A stretch of 64,000 nt of DNA, from assembly GCA_033439685.1 (NCBI GenBank), contig JAUEDM010000008.1:1612001-1676000 (forward strand). The letters run 5' to 3'. Positions 1 to 9,579 of this stretch are shown here, in pieces. Each line of letters opens with the position of its first letter. Position 1 is the stretch's first letter. This stretch comes from Apodospora peruviana. Its lineage: Eukaryota; Ascomycota; Sordariomycetes; Sordariales; Lasiosphaeriaceae. Both the position numbers and the translations under genes were made by a program. Under the pieces are notes generated by a model that was not told the origin of the DNA, made no database searches, and worked only from the letters and a program-made list of their open reading frames with translations.

Positions 1-455
1 TTTTAGCCGGTATATGGCTGCTGGGGTCTACCGACCTGAGAGGACCGTACCGCACCCCCAATTCGTTCCAGTAAGGTAGATTCAGGCCCCAATCTGGGAG
101 TCAGGGTTGTTGCCGGCGAACCGAAGGACTTTGGGCCAGGTCCTCCCACGTTTCCTACTCAAAGAGACATCGGCAACCGAAGGCTACAATACAACATCGT
201 CATATTGAGCTGTCGTCCTCACAAATCATGATGCTGGGCGACATCGAGAGCGCAGGCGATATTGCGGTTAATATGATGACTGTGTGCTCGATGTTGATGG
301 GTGTACGTGTCTGTTCGTCTATATAATCGACGTCAGTTTCTCTCTCGGATTTGCACTCGTTCCAGGGTGCTTTCTTGCCTTGTAGGAGGTTGAGTCTCCA
401 ATCGCTGGGTATCTGATACAGTTCTAATACCAACACACATCACACCTTGACCAAG
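1..455. other. Left-edge spacer and promoter of the secreted protein
   Basis: I see no coding region that I can support here. The stretch ends in the leader of the small secreted protein that starts at 456 and contains a TATA-like word 130 bases before that ATG. Short open frames on the minus strand have no recognisable protein character. Confidence 0.6.
320..326 (+). promoter_or_regulatory. TATA-like box
   Basis: The sequence TATATAA lies about 130 bases upstream of the ATG at 456 on the same strand, a plausible distance for a fungal core promoter. This is an inference from position and sequence only. Confidence 0.35.
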
Positions 456-796
456 ATGCGATCAGTCATCTGGCTACTCGCCCTGGGAATCTGGGGAGGA
501 TCGGCAATTCAGGCGGGCACATGCGAATGGTACCTGGGAGCGGACGACTGCATCTGTATGAACAGCACCGACGGGTCATTGATGAGGACCCAGACCACCA
601 CTTGCTGCAAAGCCACTGGGTACAAGACAACAAACAATGTACGTCGTGCCATGAGAGGGTGTACGTGATCGTTGCCAGTGACTGACATTAGCTCGTTCCG
701 TCGCAGATCTGTGGTGTCGACAGAGGTAATCGCCAAGACTTCAAAGACTGCTGCAAGGGATTGAACCAGGAAAGCATCATTGGCCACTGTCGCTGA
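456..796 (+). CDS. Small secreted cysteine-rich protein (90 aa, effector-like)
   Basis: Two exons, 456-638 and 707-796, are joined by a 68-nt GT-AG intron (donor GTACGT, acceptor CGTCGCAG) in phase 0, giving 90 residues. An upstream TTG extends the frame, but the ATG at 456 starts a clean signal peptide: MRSV, a hydrophobic core WLLALGIWGG, and a likely cleavage after IQA at residue 20. The mature 70 residues carry nine cysteines (23, 32, 34, 50, 51, 63, 76, 77, 89), including two CC pairs. Exon 2 alone supplies four of them, which supports the splice. Small size, secretion and cysteine density fit the loose class of fungal effectors or antimicrobial peptides. I do not recognise a family and assign no activity. 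The odd cysteine number means one may stay free or mediate dimerisation. Confidence 0.75.
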
Positions 797-1608
797 AGAG
801 GGACACCATTCGAAATCTTGACGAGGACATTGAAGATGGAACTGTGACGGAGACCGAAACGATGAATTTTTCTGTGAGAGGCAAATTAACCAAGTTCGAA
901 CGATGTTACTGAAGCCACAACTTTGGATTGCCTTCATCATTACAACGGAGAACGGTGTCTGGGATTCATCATTTCCGTGTGTCGAAGGCATATCCGGAGT
1001 TGGGGTTGGGAGTAGGCCAGAATGGAGTTTGGTACCATTGCGTTGTAGCTATCTCGACCATTGTCCACTCCTTGACCTTAATGTTCGAGCTTAAATTCCT
1101 TCAAGAGATCTAATAAATGTCAAGAAAGGACTTTCCATGTTCGGGGAAAATCGAGTGAAGATGGAATCCATTGATTGTAATGTGCTTGGCAGCTGACAGC
1201 TGACAGCTGTCCCGGGTCCGAAGCTGCATCCCACTTCGAGATTTCAGGGGAGAAGCAGCGCTGTCAAGCGCGAGGGGCAACAACCCGGAGCTTTTGCGCA
1301 TGAACTTCATTTCTTCGCGAAAACGACGCGAAACACGGTCTCTGCAATCGTGACTACCGCTTCACTTCAGCCAGCCAATCGACACCCTACACCTGCACTA
1401 ATCTCAGACGGCAAGTGCAGAAACTTCCAGGCCACTTGCAAAGTCTCTACACCGTAAATTGACCACGTTCCTGTTTAACCCGTACTTCAAGGTTAAGTCG
1501 CGTCGTCTAGGCTGGATCGATATACCGTTCGCACCAAGTTCTAGTCGATCTTCAAACCTCTTCAATCTCGAACGCAAGCTCAGACGAAAGCACAACCCGC
1601 AACTTGAT
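797..1608. other. Spacer between two plus-strand genes
   Basis: No supported gene. It contains a short tandem of CAGCTGA at 1190-1209 and, from about 1330, the probable leader of the gene starting at 1609. The frame of that gene is open back to a TTG at 1459, but no ATG occurs before 1609. Confidence 0.6.
1190..1209. repeat. CAGCTGA triple repeat
   Basis: Almost three head-to-tail copies of the heptamer CAGCTGA. Each copy holds the palindrome CAGCTG, an E-box-like hexamer, so the stretch could be a bHLH-factor site array or simply a small slippage repeat. Confidence 0.5.
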
Positions 1609-2364
1609 ATGTCTTTGTTGGGCCTGAATCCCCAGGCTCTGGGGAAGTGCAGTAGATGCCTGTTACCTCGCATCTCGACTCTGCCTGGCAGGAACTCGGT
1701 TGTGAACTTGCGACAACCCCTCCGACAAGCCACAACCGCAGCGAAGCCTCGACCAAAGAAGACGGTCAAGCTGAACGATGACGTTGCCGCCGTTACGAAA
1801 AAGACATTGAGCACTCGGAGTTCGGGAACGACCGTCGCCAAGTCCACAAAGAAGAACAAGATCGAGGTTCCGCCAGCTGAGACGCCAGCTACCACGGCGA
1901 AGACGGCAGCCAAGTTCACCCGAGCTGCTTTGACAAGCACAAGCGCCGCCGCCCGCGGAAAGAGCAAGACAGACATCCCGGTTGCTGTTCCACGGCCGGC
2001 GCAACCGCCCGCGGTGTCGCGACCCAAGCAGAGCATCAAGGCTGCTTGGCCAGTAGGGCAAACTGCAGCTGCCCCCGCAGCTCTAAATGCGGCTGGTGAG
2101 CCGGCTGCAACCCCGAAGCCGGTAGACACGTCAAGCCCGGAATACAAGCAGGCTGCGAGAAAGTACACGTTATTCATTGTCGCCATACCGATTCTTCTGG
2201 TCACATCTTATTTTCTGTTCGAGAGACGTGAGTAACTCAATGTCCACTGCTGATAGGATTGTGACTGACCTCGAGTGCATCCAGTTGCCCATGATATTGC
2301 AGCCAAAAAGATTCCTGCTGTGACAGCTCCCTCAGCTCCCGAAACTCAGACGTCCGAGTCATGA
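1609..2364 (+). CDS. Predicted mitochondrial protein with one C-terminal membrane segment (226 aa)
   Basis: Exon 1 (1609-2227) and exon 2 (2303-2364) flank a 75-nt intron with donor GTGAGT and acceptor TTGCAG. Splicing replaces an early stop by the ending KKIPAVTAPSAPE..SES, giving 226 residues. The first 55 residues lack acidic residues and are rich in Arg, Ser and Leu, as in a mitochondrial presequence. The middle (about 55-170) is a low-complexity Lys, Ala, Thr and Pro stretch. The pattern PEYKQAARKYT is followed by the hydrophobic segment LFIVAIPILLVTSYFLF near residues 188-204, then basic residues. The most economical reading is a small inner-membrane protein with a single anchor. I recognise no named family; localisation is inferred from composition. 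Confidence 0.7.
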
Positions 2365-4583
2365 GAAAGGAGATAGCCAAATTTATCAATTATATCCGTC
2401 TCTGCTCTGTATCTGACTCTCACGCCTCGGCATGTGGTGATTGGAGCACTTTGTTGAGGACATATTGCCAGCTTCTGTTCCAGTTGGGGCCATTTGTCCG
2501 TGGCACGAAACTTGTCGAGTTCCAGCTCTATAACCTTTACCCTCGAGCGCAAAGGTCTGTTGCCCGACCACGCTTGTTTTATTGACATTTACGGCGCTTG
2601 CTGCCAGACCTTATCCCCGCAGGTTGTACAGCCCAGCAAATAGGTTGTTACTGCCTGCACGATCGATGGAGCCATAGGCTGGTAGGTCTGTCTGCCATCG
2701 GCCATTTCGGGCATTGGTGGAATTGAATGCTTTTATTACCCTAGATTCGGCCCCCTTTGACGTAGCACCACTCGGTCGCGGCGAACGATACCTAGGGCTA
2801 ACCTCGGTAGTGATCGGTACGGCATCGGGGTTTTCTACACCACCTCACGAGCGCCGTGCCAAGAATCAACTTTCCCCGCACAATTACTAACCCGAATCCC
2901 GGGTTGCCCATCCCCTAAAGAAGCCGTTAGTGCCGGATGTCTTTTGGGATGCCACCATCACCTGGAAATGGCACTAAGGGTCGCGGCGAGCAATTGTGTG
3001 GCGACGAGCTGAAAGCGAGTGGCGGAGAGACCATGACGACAAGACTTTTTGTTTGGCCTAGGCACCGTCGGACACATATCTGGAACCCGGCAAAGCCACA
3101 TATCTACCCATTCTAATTTCTGGGCAATCTCTCCTCTTTGACAAACTTGCCCCGGTCTCCTTCTCCATGCGGGGTAATCTGCGAGATGCACCTCGATGGC
3201 TTCGTGTCGTCGCAGAGTTCTCCACAGCCGCCAAGCCGGTCGTGAAAAGCGGTTCCTATCGGTGCAGCCAAGTTGGCTCGCTGTGACCACTCAAGGGTCT
3301 TGCCGAGGAACGAGACGCTGATGGTTGGTGTGTGGCTTTCGACGAACGATCTTGCCAAGGATTCTCCAACATGTATGGCACATGGCAAGTTGAGGGATGA
3401 CATTGTTTCGTTTGCTTGCTAAGGGATGAGCAATAGCTCGTCCTGAAGCTGGAAACCGCCACCTCTAACGAACCTTGCATGGCTGTTCTGGAACACGGCA
3501 GATCGTGCAGCGACCGTGATCCGTGTGGTGCGGCATCGTCAACGGGTTGACACGGCTGGTCGATTATGTGCGTTCAGCCTGGGCTTGCGCCAGCCAACCA
3601 GACTTCCGTGATACGAGATATGCCTCTTTTCACCGGGTCCTGACATGATGCTTGTCCATTCTGTCCGCTTTGACAGTCCTCTTTCATTTCCATGTCTCCT
3701 TGGCTGCTCTTGTCCCCTTGGCTTGGTCGCTGCGTGGATGAAGATGTGGAGGAGCTTGACTGCGGGGTGTCGTTGCTGACCCACCGCGGACAGGATGGCC
3801 TAGCATCACCTGAAGCGTCGGATCTGCTGCTAACTTTAGCGCACTTGTTGTCGAGAGTCTCTCCCTCCACCTGTTTGGTCAACTACGGTCCAGGTTCAAT
3901 GCACACCTTTCTGTATCCGGCAGCAAATTGATGTGCCGCGATGAAGAGCTATCCCCGAAACCCGAGGTTTCCTCGTGACCGTGTGTTCACCTCCATCACA
4001 AATATCTAGTAGGATTCCCACGGCCTCCTTGGCTGAACGACTCGTGGACGTCAGGGGCTTGCGGGAAATGTGGATAATCCTCTTTCCACCTTCTTCCCCG
4101 GATTCCACCTCCACACTGCACCAAGTTGGAAGTCCCACGCGACGAATCCTCTCCTCTTGCGTAGGCAAGTTTTCCTCCTTCTCCCCACGCCATTGGAGGT
4201 TCACTAGTGGATCCCCTGACTATCCAAGGCGTGCCCAGCCGCCCAGATCACCAAGTACCAGCCCGGTGGAGAGCTAGCCAGGCTACCGTGGAGAGCTTTT
4301 GGGGCTATCGATGCGGAGCCACTCAAGCTGTTCGATCCCTGACCCGGCTGTTGTTGACGGAGACCAGGGGGCGATTGTTTAATACCTGAGATGGGTGCCC
4401 ATGGACTTCAAGGCACTGCTGGATATTCTTCACGTCTTTGACTCGAGCTGATCTCCAGGTTAATCGTGCTGCTGCTTGAAGATCCTGTGCAGTACCGACA
4501 AAGATCGCCAGGGTAACTCTGCCTTGCCATTTTCATGCTAAGCCATCACAGATGAGGCTTGTCCATTGTTCGATATCCCCAAA
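2365..4583. other. 2.2-kb gene-free spacer, upstream region of the Zn2Cys6 gene
   Basis: Open frames of up to about 110 codons exist on the minus strand between 2958 and 4204, but none shows a signal peptide, domain motif or codable splice pattern. The last kilobase is the probable promoter and leader of the transcription factor gene. Long upstream regions are common for regulated fungal transcription factors. Confidence 0.5.
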
Positions 4584-7500
4584 ATGGTAGCAAACCAGTC
4601 TGGAAAGCGCAGGTCGCCCTCGGAGGGCGCAAGCGAGTCTTCAGGTCAAGACCATCCGTCACCGCCAGCTCAGGGACAACGACAATCCAGCAAACAGCAA
4701 GTGCGGCATCGAGCCTCTGTTGCCTGCGCTTCTTGTCGCGAGAGAAGGATACGTTGCGTGGTGCCTGAAGGCAGTTCCGAGTGCACCCAATGCAAACGCT
4801 CCGGAGCTGAGTGCATCATAAAAAACGACGACGAAAGACGGCGGTACGTGTCTGCCAACAACCATGTTCAAAGGCACCTTCTAACATCAAGCAGGCCTAT
4901 CTCGAAAGCATACATGTCGTCACTGTCCAACCGAATCGCTTTACTGGAGGGAATGCTCCAGGAGCGTGGTGTTGTTCCCCCTCCGGCTATCCATCCTCCC
5001 AAAACAAGGCAAGATGCCCAAGTTAGACAACATCAAGACCAACATCAGAGCCATGCTCCAGACTCCCCTCGTGCCTGGGAATCGAACCGCCCAAGATCCC
5101 CAGAAAGAGACGCATACACGCCTTTTGTGATCAAGGAAGAAGATACTGCGACCCGCGACATATTTCAGGGTGGCAGCGTTATCTCCGAGAGTTTCACATC
5201 CCATGTTCCTTCGGACGAGTCTTCCGTACTTCAGGCCGCTCCTTCGAAGGAAGGCGACAACACAGAGCCACTCCTTTCTGGAGATTACGTATTCCCATCG
5301 GATGACCCGCCCTGGAAATTTCAGTTTTATGGTCCCACAGCCAGCAGCCATGTCTACGCTGCGGCCACCGGTCACTTCAGCCAACCAGGGCCACTTGAGC
5401 AAGTCGGTCGAACTCGACGATTCATACAAGCTCTCAGTCCATCGACCCTGGACCACCTGATGGGTTGCTTCTGGGATCACTATAACCCGGGTGTTCAACT
5501 TGTCGACCAGTCCGCCTTTGAAGATGACCAAGGATCGCAAAGGCCAAACTTCTACTCCCCGTTCCTCCATATAACCATGATGGCTGCCGGATACCGGTTT
5601 GCTGATCGAGATCGTGAGGCCGTGAAAAGACTCACACTAGGGACTTGGGAGAGCACATTGCACCGAGAGTCCAGATCCTTGATGGAGGTTGAGCTCGAAA
5701 GGCCTGGCGGGATTGCGAGCGTCCAAGCACTGCTCATTCTCGCCGACTTGGAGTTCGGTGTTGGCAGAGACGCTACTGGTTGGATGTACTCGGGCATTGC
5801 CAACCGGTTGGCATTTTCTATTGGGCTGCACGCTGAATCTGCGAATAAGGACATTTCCGATGCGGAAAGACGCGTCAGACGCCAAGTCATGACAGCTTGT
5901 GTTGTGTCTGACCGTCAGTGCGCGCTCCTCCTCGGTCGCCCAACGAGCATCAAGAGGCAGGACCTCGGCATTGAGTTGTCGTCAAAGGAGACTCACGCGT
6001 CAACATCAGCCACTCCCTCGTTGCCATTCTTGGACCATGAAACAGACGGCTCCAGAGCGACTGACATTGCAGTACATCAACATCTGGTCGAACTGATGGA
6101 CCTCTCAGCCAGGATTGCAGATTCCCAAAACACGACTTCCAGCACCGCCGCCATCTCTACCACAGGCGAAGCTGAGAACAATGCATACATACATGCCGTC
6201 ACTTTGGATCAACAATTGCAGAATTGGTACCGTCGTCTCCCACCCCACTTGACCTGGAATCCGGTCATTAGCAAAACTGCACCCCTCAGCTACTTTATGC
6301 TTCATCAACAGTATCACACCTGTATGATCCTACTGCACCGACCTTGGGCGAAATATGGTCCCATCGTGTCAGACAACACAGAGACAGCCAATTTTGCAAA
6401 GTCAATGTCCAAGTCGTCGAACTATGTGTTTCCTCTTGGCCTTGGCAGCCCGCAATCCATTGACAAGGACAGCAGGGTAACGCTTTCTCGCAGGATGTGT
6501 ACCCAACACGCTGTCAAAATCGCCCGAATCTTTTGGCACCACAGACAGCGATTTGATGGACGCAAGATCAGCGCCATGGGAATCCAGCACGCGGGAACAG
6601 CGGCCCTTGCCCTGATGGCCGCGTTGGCGCTTCGAAGTCCAGAGCTCGATCACAGAAGCAACCTGAGTTACCTCCAGGTACTTTCCATCGCCATATATGA
6701 TATGAGCCGTATCTACCAGCCCGCAGCGAGGATGTACCGGCAGCTCAAAACCACACTGACCGAGATTCGCGCCGGCCTGATCGCCAACGCGCAACAATGG
6801 AATTTCAATGCTAATAAGCATGCCAACGTGATCTTTCGCTCTCCGACAAACAGCTGGAGAGGGTCAACCCCACACATTACTGGCAACCATTTCGACTCTA
6901 TTTTCTCTGGCTGCCAAGAGAACAACAGCAGCGGTAGCGGGCTGACGGTCCAACAACACACATTCAAGAGACGGCGTCTCGGTCCCGGCAGTCGTCGGGC
7001 GTCGGAACTCGCTGTCCCAACTGCCTCCTTCTTTGAGGTCGCCGCCACCGCTGGTGACTACTCGTCTTCTTTAACCCAGCAACAGCAGACGACGCACAAA
7101 CCTTTCAGCCTGGGCAAGCACGGCCGGCAACGCTCTGTTGACGACATTGTCATCTCCGAAAAGACAGACACTACCATTATGTCTGACGACCTGGCTGCTA
7201 CTTGGGCATTTGACTTTGACTTTGTGAATGCTGCATCGGCACCACCAATTGTTGACGGGTCGGAGGAGCGGGAGAAAGCTGCTGCTGAAGAAAGGCTGCA
7301 GGTAGTTGATAATACCGATTGTATCATTGTCGTCGGTGACGACATGAACGTTGATGGGGACATCTCCGGTCCCATGGCGTCTGAAGATACTCAGTCACTA
7401 CAGTCGAACATGGCAGAGCCGCAAGTGTCGGGACTGCAACAGCAGAACAAGCACTCGCAAGAGCCGGAACAGCGAGATCCGTCGGAGGCCGCGGAGATGA

Positions 7501-7985
7501 CGATTGAAGAATGGCTGGCGGAACCGCCTGGCTTGACGCCCAGTTCTCTGCAGCATGACACTGATGCTAGTGCTGGCAGTCCAGAGGCATGTTCGGACAC
7601 GTTGCTGGATGAACCGATGTTGTCGTCAACGGCGCCGGCAGATAATAGTGACACCAGGGGTGGTGGCGACCAGCACTTGAGCAGTGGACTTGATGGCGTG
7701 GATCATGGAGATGGTACGACGTCGTCTGACGACTTGGAGTCGTGGATGGCGGCGACTTTTGGGATTGGTGCAGATGGCGTGGACCAGATGATCAGTCCCA
7801 TGAGCCTGAATCCGAGTCTCAGCGAACTCGTTCGGAGTGTGGAGAGCATTGTCGGGACCAGTTGTGGTGACAGGGGGGCTGCTCTTTCTGCTAACAGGGC
7901 GAATAAGAAGACGAAGATGAGCAAGAGTGGTGGAGGTGGTGTTGGCGTGAAGAATCTTGAGGCATTAGATTTCCTTCAGTTGTGA
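4584..7985 (+). CDS. Zn(II)2Cys6 fungal-specific transcription factor (1116 aa)
   Basis: The ATG at 4584 follows an in-frame TTG that I reject. A perfect Zn2Cys6 cluster is formed by C48, C51, C58, C67, C70 and C77 (spacing 2-6-8-2-6), followed by basic residues and a short coiled-coil element, RIALLEGML. A 51-nt intron, 4844-4894 (donor GTACGT, branch CTAAC, acceptor AAGCAG), splits codon Arg87; removal gives the linker DERRRPISKAYMSSL. The fungal_trans middle homology region spans roughly residues 265-560, with CFWDHYNPGVQLVD at its start and a Trp/Arg-rich block HRPWAKYG. The last 350 residues are acidic, Ser- and Gln-rich, and probably activate transcription. It should act in the nucleus as a DNA-binding regulator; target genes cannot be deduced. 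The closest look-alikes are NirA/NIT4-type regulators, but the cluster differs. Confidence 0.9.
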   Translation: MVANQSGKRRSPSEGASESSGQDHPSPPAQGQRQSSKQQVRHRASVACASCRERRIRCVVPEGSSECTQCKRSGAECIIKNDDERRRYVSANNHVQRHLLTSSRPISKAYMSSLSNRIALLEGMLQERGVVPPPAIHPPKTRQDAQVRQHQDQHQSHAPDSPRAWESNRPRSPERDAYTPFVIKEEDTATRDIFQGGSVISESFTSHVPSDESSVLQAAPSKEGDNTEPLLSGDYVFPSDDPPWKFQFYGPTASSHVYAAATGHFSQPGPLEQVGRTRRFIQALSPSTLDHLMGCFWDHYNPGVQLVDQSAFEDDQGSQRPNFYSPFLHITMMAAGYRFADRDREAVKRLTLGTWESTLHRESRSLMEVELERPGGIASVQALLILADLEFGVGRDATGWMYSGIANRLAFSIGLHAESANKDISDAERRVRRQVMTACVVSDRQCALLLGRPTSIKRQDLGIELSSKETHASTSATPSLPFLDHETDGSRATDIAVHQHLVELMDLSARIADSQNTTSSTAAISTTGEAENNAYIHAVTLDQQLQNWYRRLPPHLTWNPVISKTAPLSYFMLHQQYHTCMILLHRPWAKYGPIVSDNTETANFAKSMSKSSNYVFPLGLGSPQSIDKDSRVTLSRRMCTQHAVKIARIFWHHRQRFDGRKISAMGIQHAGTAALALMAALALRSPELDHRSNLSYLQVLSIAIYDMSRIYQPAARMYRQLKTTLTEIRAGLIANAQQWNFNANKHANVIFRSPTNSWRGSTPHITGNHFDSIFSGCQENNSSGSGLTVQQHTFKRRRLGPGSRRASELAVPTASFFEVAATAGDYSSSLTQQQQTTHKPFSLGKHGRQRSVDDIVISEKTDTTIMSDDLAATWAFDFDFVNAASAPPIVDGSEEREKAAAEERLQVVDNTDCIIVVGDDMNVDGDISGPMASEDTQSLQSNMAEPQVSGLQQQNKHSQEPEQRDPSEAAEMTIEEWLAEPPGLTPSSLQHDTDASAGSPEACSDTLLDEPMLSSTAPADNSDTRGGGDQHLSSGLDGVDHGDGTTSSDDLESWMAATFGIGADGVDQMISPMSLNPSLSELVRSVESIVGTSCGDRGAALSANRANKKTKMSKSGGGGVGVKNLEALDFLQL

Positions 7986-8487
7986 CGACCCAACTGTCCA
8001 GGCTCCCGACTGGAAAGGAAAGCCATATATCCATGTCTTAGAAGCAGTTGTGGAGCCTCTTCAGTTGTGAGGGCTAATGATCTTTATGAAGGGGAAACGA
8101 CAGGTGCTTTGAGGGTTCATTTGTTAGACGATAAATACACCAAAACTTCAATCTAATGTCAACCACGAACAGAAGGCGTTGTCTTTTTCAACATCTCGTC
8201 TCTTGATCCCGAACATTCAGAAACATCACTCTGTTTTCCGGTATCATCTTATCGGCTGCGATTGTCCTCGATGCCAAGGAAGATATTTCGTCAGGCAGTG
8301 ACTGATGTGGCTTGCTCGAGCTGAACATCCAGCCCCTGGATTTCTTCCCTTTAGGTCTAGCACACAGCATGTTTCCCAGTTTCCAAATCCGTTGATAAAG
8401 ATTCAGCTGGCTCCCAACCGTCCGACCGGATTTTCTTTTCGTTATTCCGTGCACCACATTCTTTGCTGTACGGCTTTTATCACCGCC
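7986..8487. other. 3' region of the regulator and promoter of the next gene
   Basis: No supported gene. The frame of the following protein is open upstream to 8305, but residues encoded there lack coding character, and the ATG at 8488 directly begins a signal peptide. Confidence 0.6.
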
Positions 8488-9117
8488 ATGTCTCAATTAG
8501 ACCCATTCCGTTCGGCAATCCTTTTTCTGGCTGCCGGGTTGCTGCTCTTCTTCGACCTCGCATCCTGCGGCGAAGCCCACCACCCTGCAGCCACCGGGTC
8601 CGCCATACTTGAGGTGCGAGAGCCACAAATCACAGCAGCAGCAGCACTTGCTCTTCGCGCGCCGCTCGATGGCTGTGAAGCCCGGTACGTTTTGCTCCTC
8701 CCATTCAAGGGTGTATGTTTTCGGTATCTGACCAAGGTGCCTTGCGCGCTGCAGCGCCAGCTCATGTGCTCGGAGTGCGGCGACAGCCCGGCCTGCACCG
8801 AGGGCGCGCTCGTCCCTGTCCACGACTGCGAGTGCTTGAACGTAGAAGCACAGACCGGGTGCTGGAAGATCTATTGCAGCTCTGTTCCGGCGTCCTTCAC
8901 GCCGCAGCTCCAGGGTGTTTGCGGCGCAACGAAGGTGTTTACCGATGAGCCGTGGCAGACGGGTAGTATGACTACTGGTGGTTCTGGGACATCGACGAGT
9001 GTGGCAAAGCCGTCGACATCGTCACCTTCTTTGGCGGTGCTGGCGAGGAATATGGATGGCGGAGTCTTGTATCTTGCTGGTTTGATGCTTGCTTTGGTGG
9101 TTGGTCTGTTGTTGTGA
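8488..9117 (+). CDS. Secreted cysteine-rich protein with a GPI-anchor-like end (209 aa)
   Basis: A single exon reads from the ATG at 8488. The N-terminus MSQLDPFRSAILFLAAGLLLFFDLASC is a signal peptide with likely cleavage near residue 28. The central region, about residues 66-150, holds eleven cysteines in patterns such as CSEC, CEC and C-W-K-I-Y-C. It is followed by a Thr, Ser and Gly spacer. The C-terminus, N-M-D-G-G followed by YLAGLMLALVVGLLL, has a small-residue cleavage site and a hydrophobic tail without basic residues beyond it, as expected for a GPI signal. It would therefore sit on the outer plasma membrane or cell wall. The family is not recognised; CFEM spacing was considered and does not fit well. 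The upstream in-frame ATG at 8305 would bury the signal peptide and is not preferred. Confidence 0.75.
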   Translation: MSQLDPFRSAILFLAAGLLLFFDLASCGEAHHPAATGSAILEVREPQITAAAALALRAPLDGCEARYVLLLPFKGVCFRYLTKVPCALQRQLMCSECGDSPACTEGALVPVHDCECLNVEAQTGCWKIYCSSVPASFTPQLQGVCGATKVFTDEPWQTGSMTTGGSGTSTSVAKPSTSSPSLAVLARNMDGGVLYLAGLMLALVVGLLL

Positions 9118-9579
9118 CCGGGTTGGGCTGGTGGCAGCGTGTTGGGAAATTCAGGTAGGTAGACTGGTTAGAGTGTTTTGGAAAGGGGTTCGGAGGGCCT
9201 TGAGGACGGATAACGGGGATAATGTATGAGATGTCTAAAAGATCGCCTTTTGGTGCTGCCGTATACTGCTGTCCAACTCATACAGAACGTGGCATAAATA
9301 CGATGTTTTGTCTGGCTGTCGATAGTATTCGTCTTCATTAGTAAGTTAATCTCAGTTGACCATCCATCCTGCACATATTTACAATGCATATGCACTTGGT
9401 GGTGGCCATTCAGGCATTCGGGGTAATGCAAAGCTTTTTATCTCCGCAGTCAGAGCCCTCGTCGACTCAACATCCTCCGGATTCTCTTCCGTCAAGACAC
9501 GAGCTCAGTCATATCCATCACAGATCCATCGACTTGGCATCTTCATATAACCTGTCTACATATCAACTGCTCAGTCACA
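9118..9579. other. Spacer before the HET relic
   Basis: Nothing supported. It comprises the 3' region of the GPI-type gene and the former promoter of the HET gene. A short overlapping frame from 9384 is a shadow of the HET frame. Confidence 0.5.

Noticed and set aside
1404..2204. 266-codon minus-strand frame
   Set aside because: It is the antisense shadow of the Lys/Ala-rich plus-strand gene at 1609, which has a coherent splice, anchor and presequence.
8305..8487. N-terminal extension of the GPI-type protein from ATG 8305
   Set aside because: Would bury the signal peptide; the extension lacks coding character, and the ATG at 8488 gives a proper secreted start.
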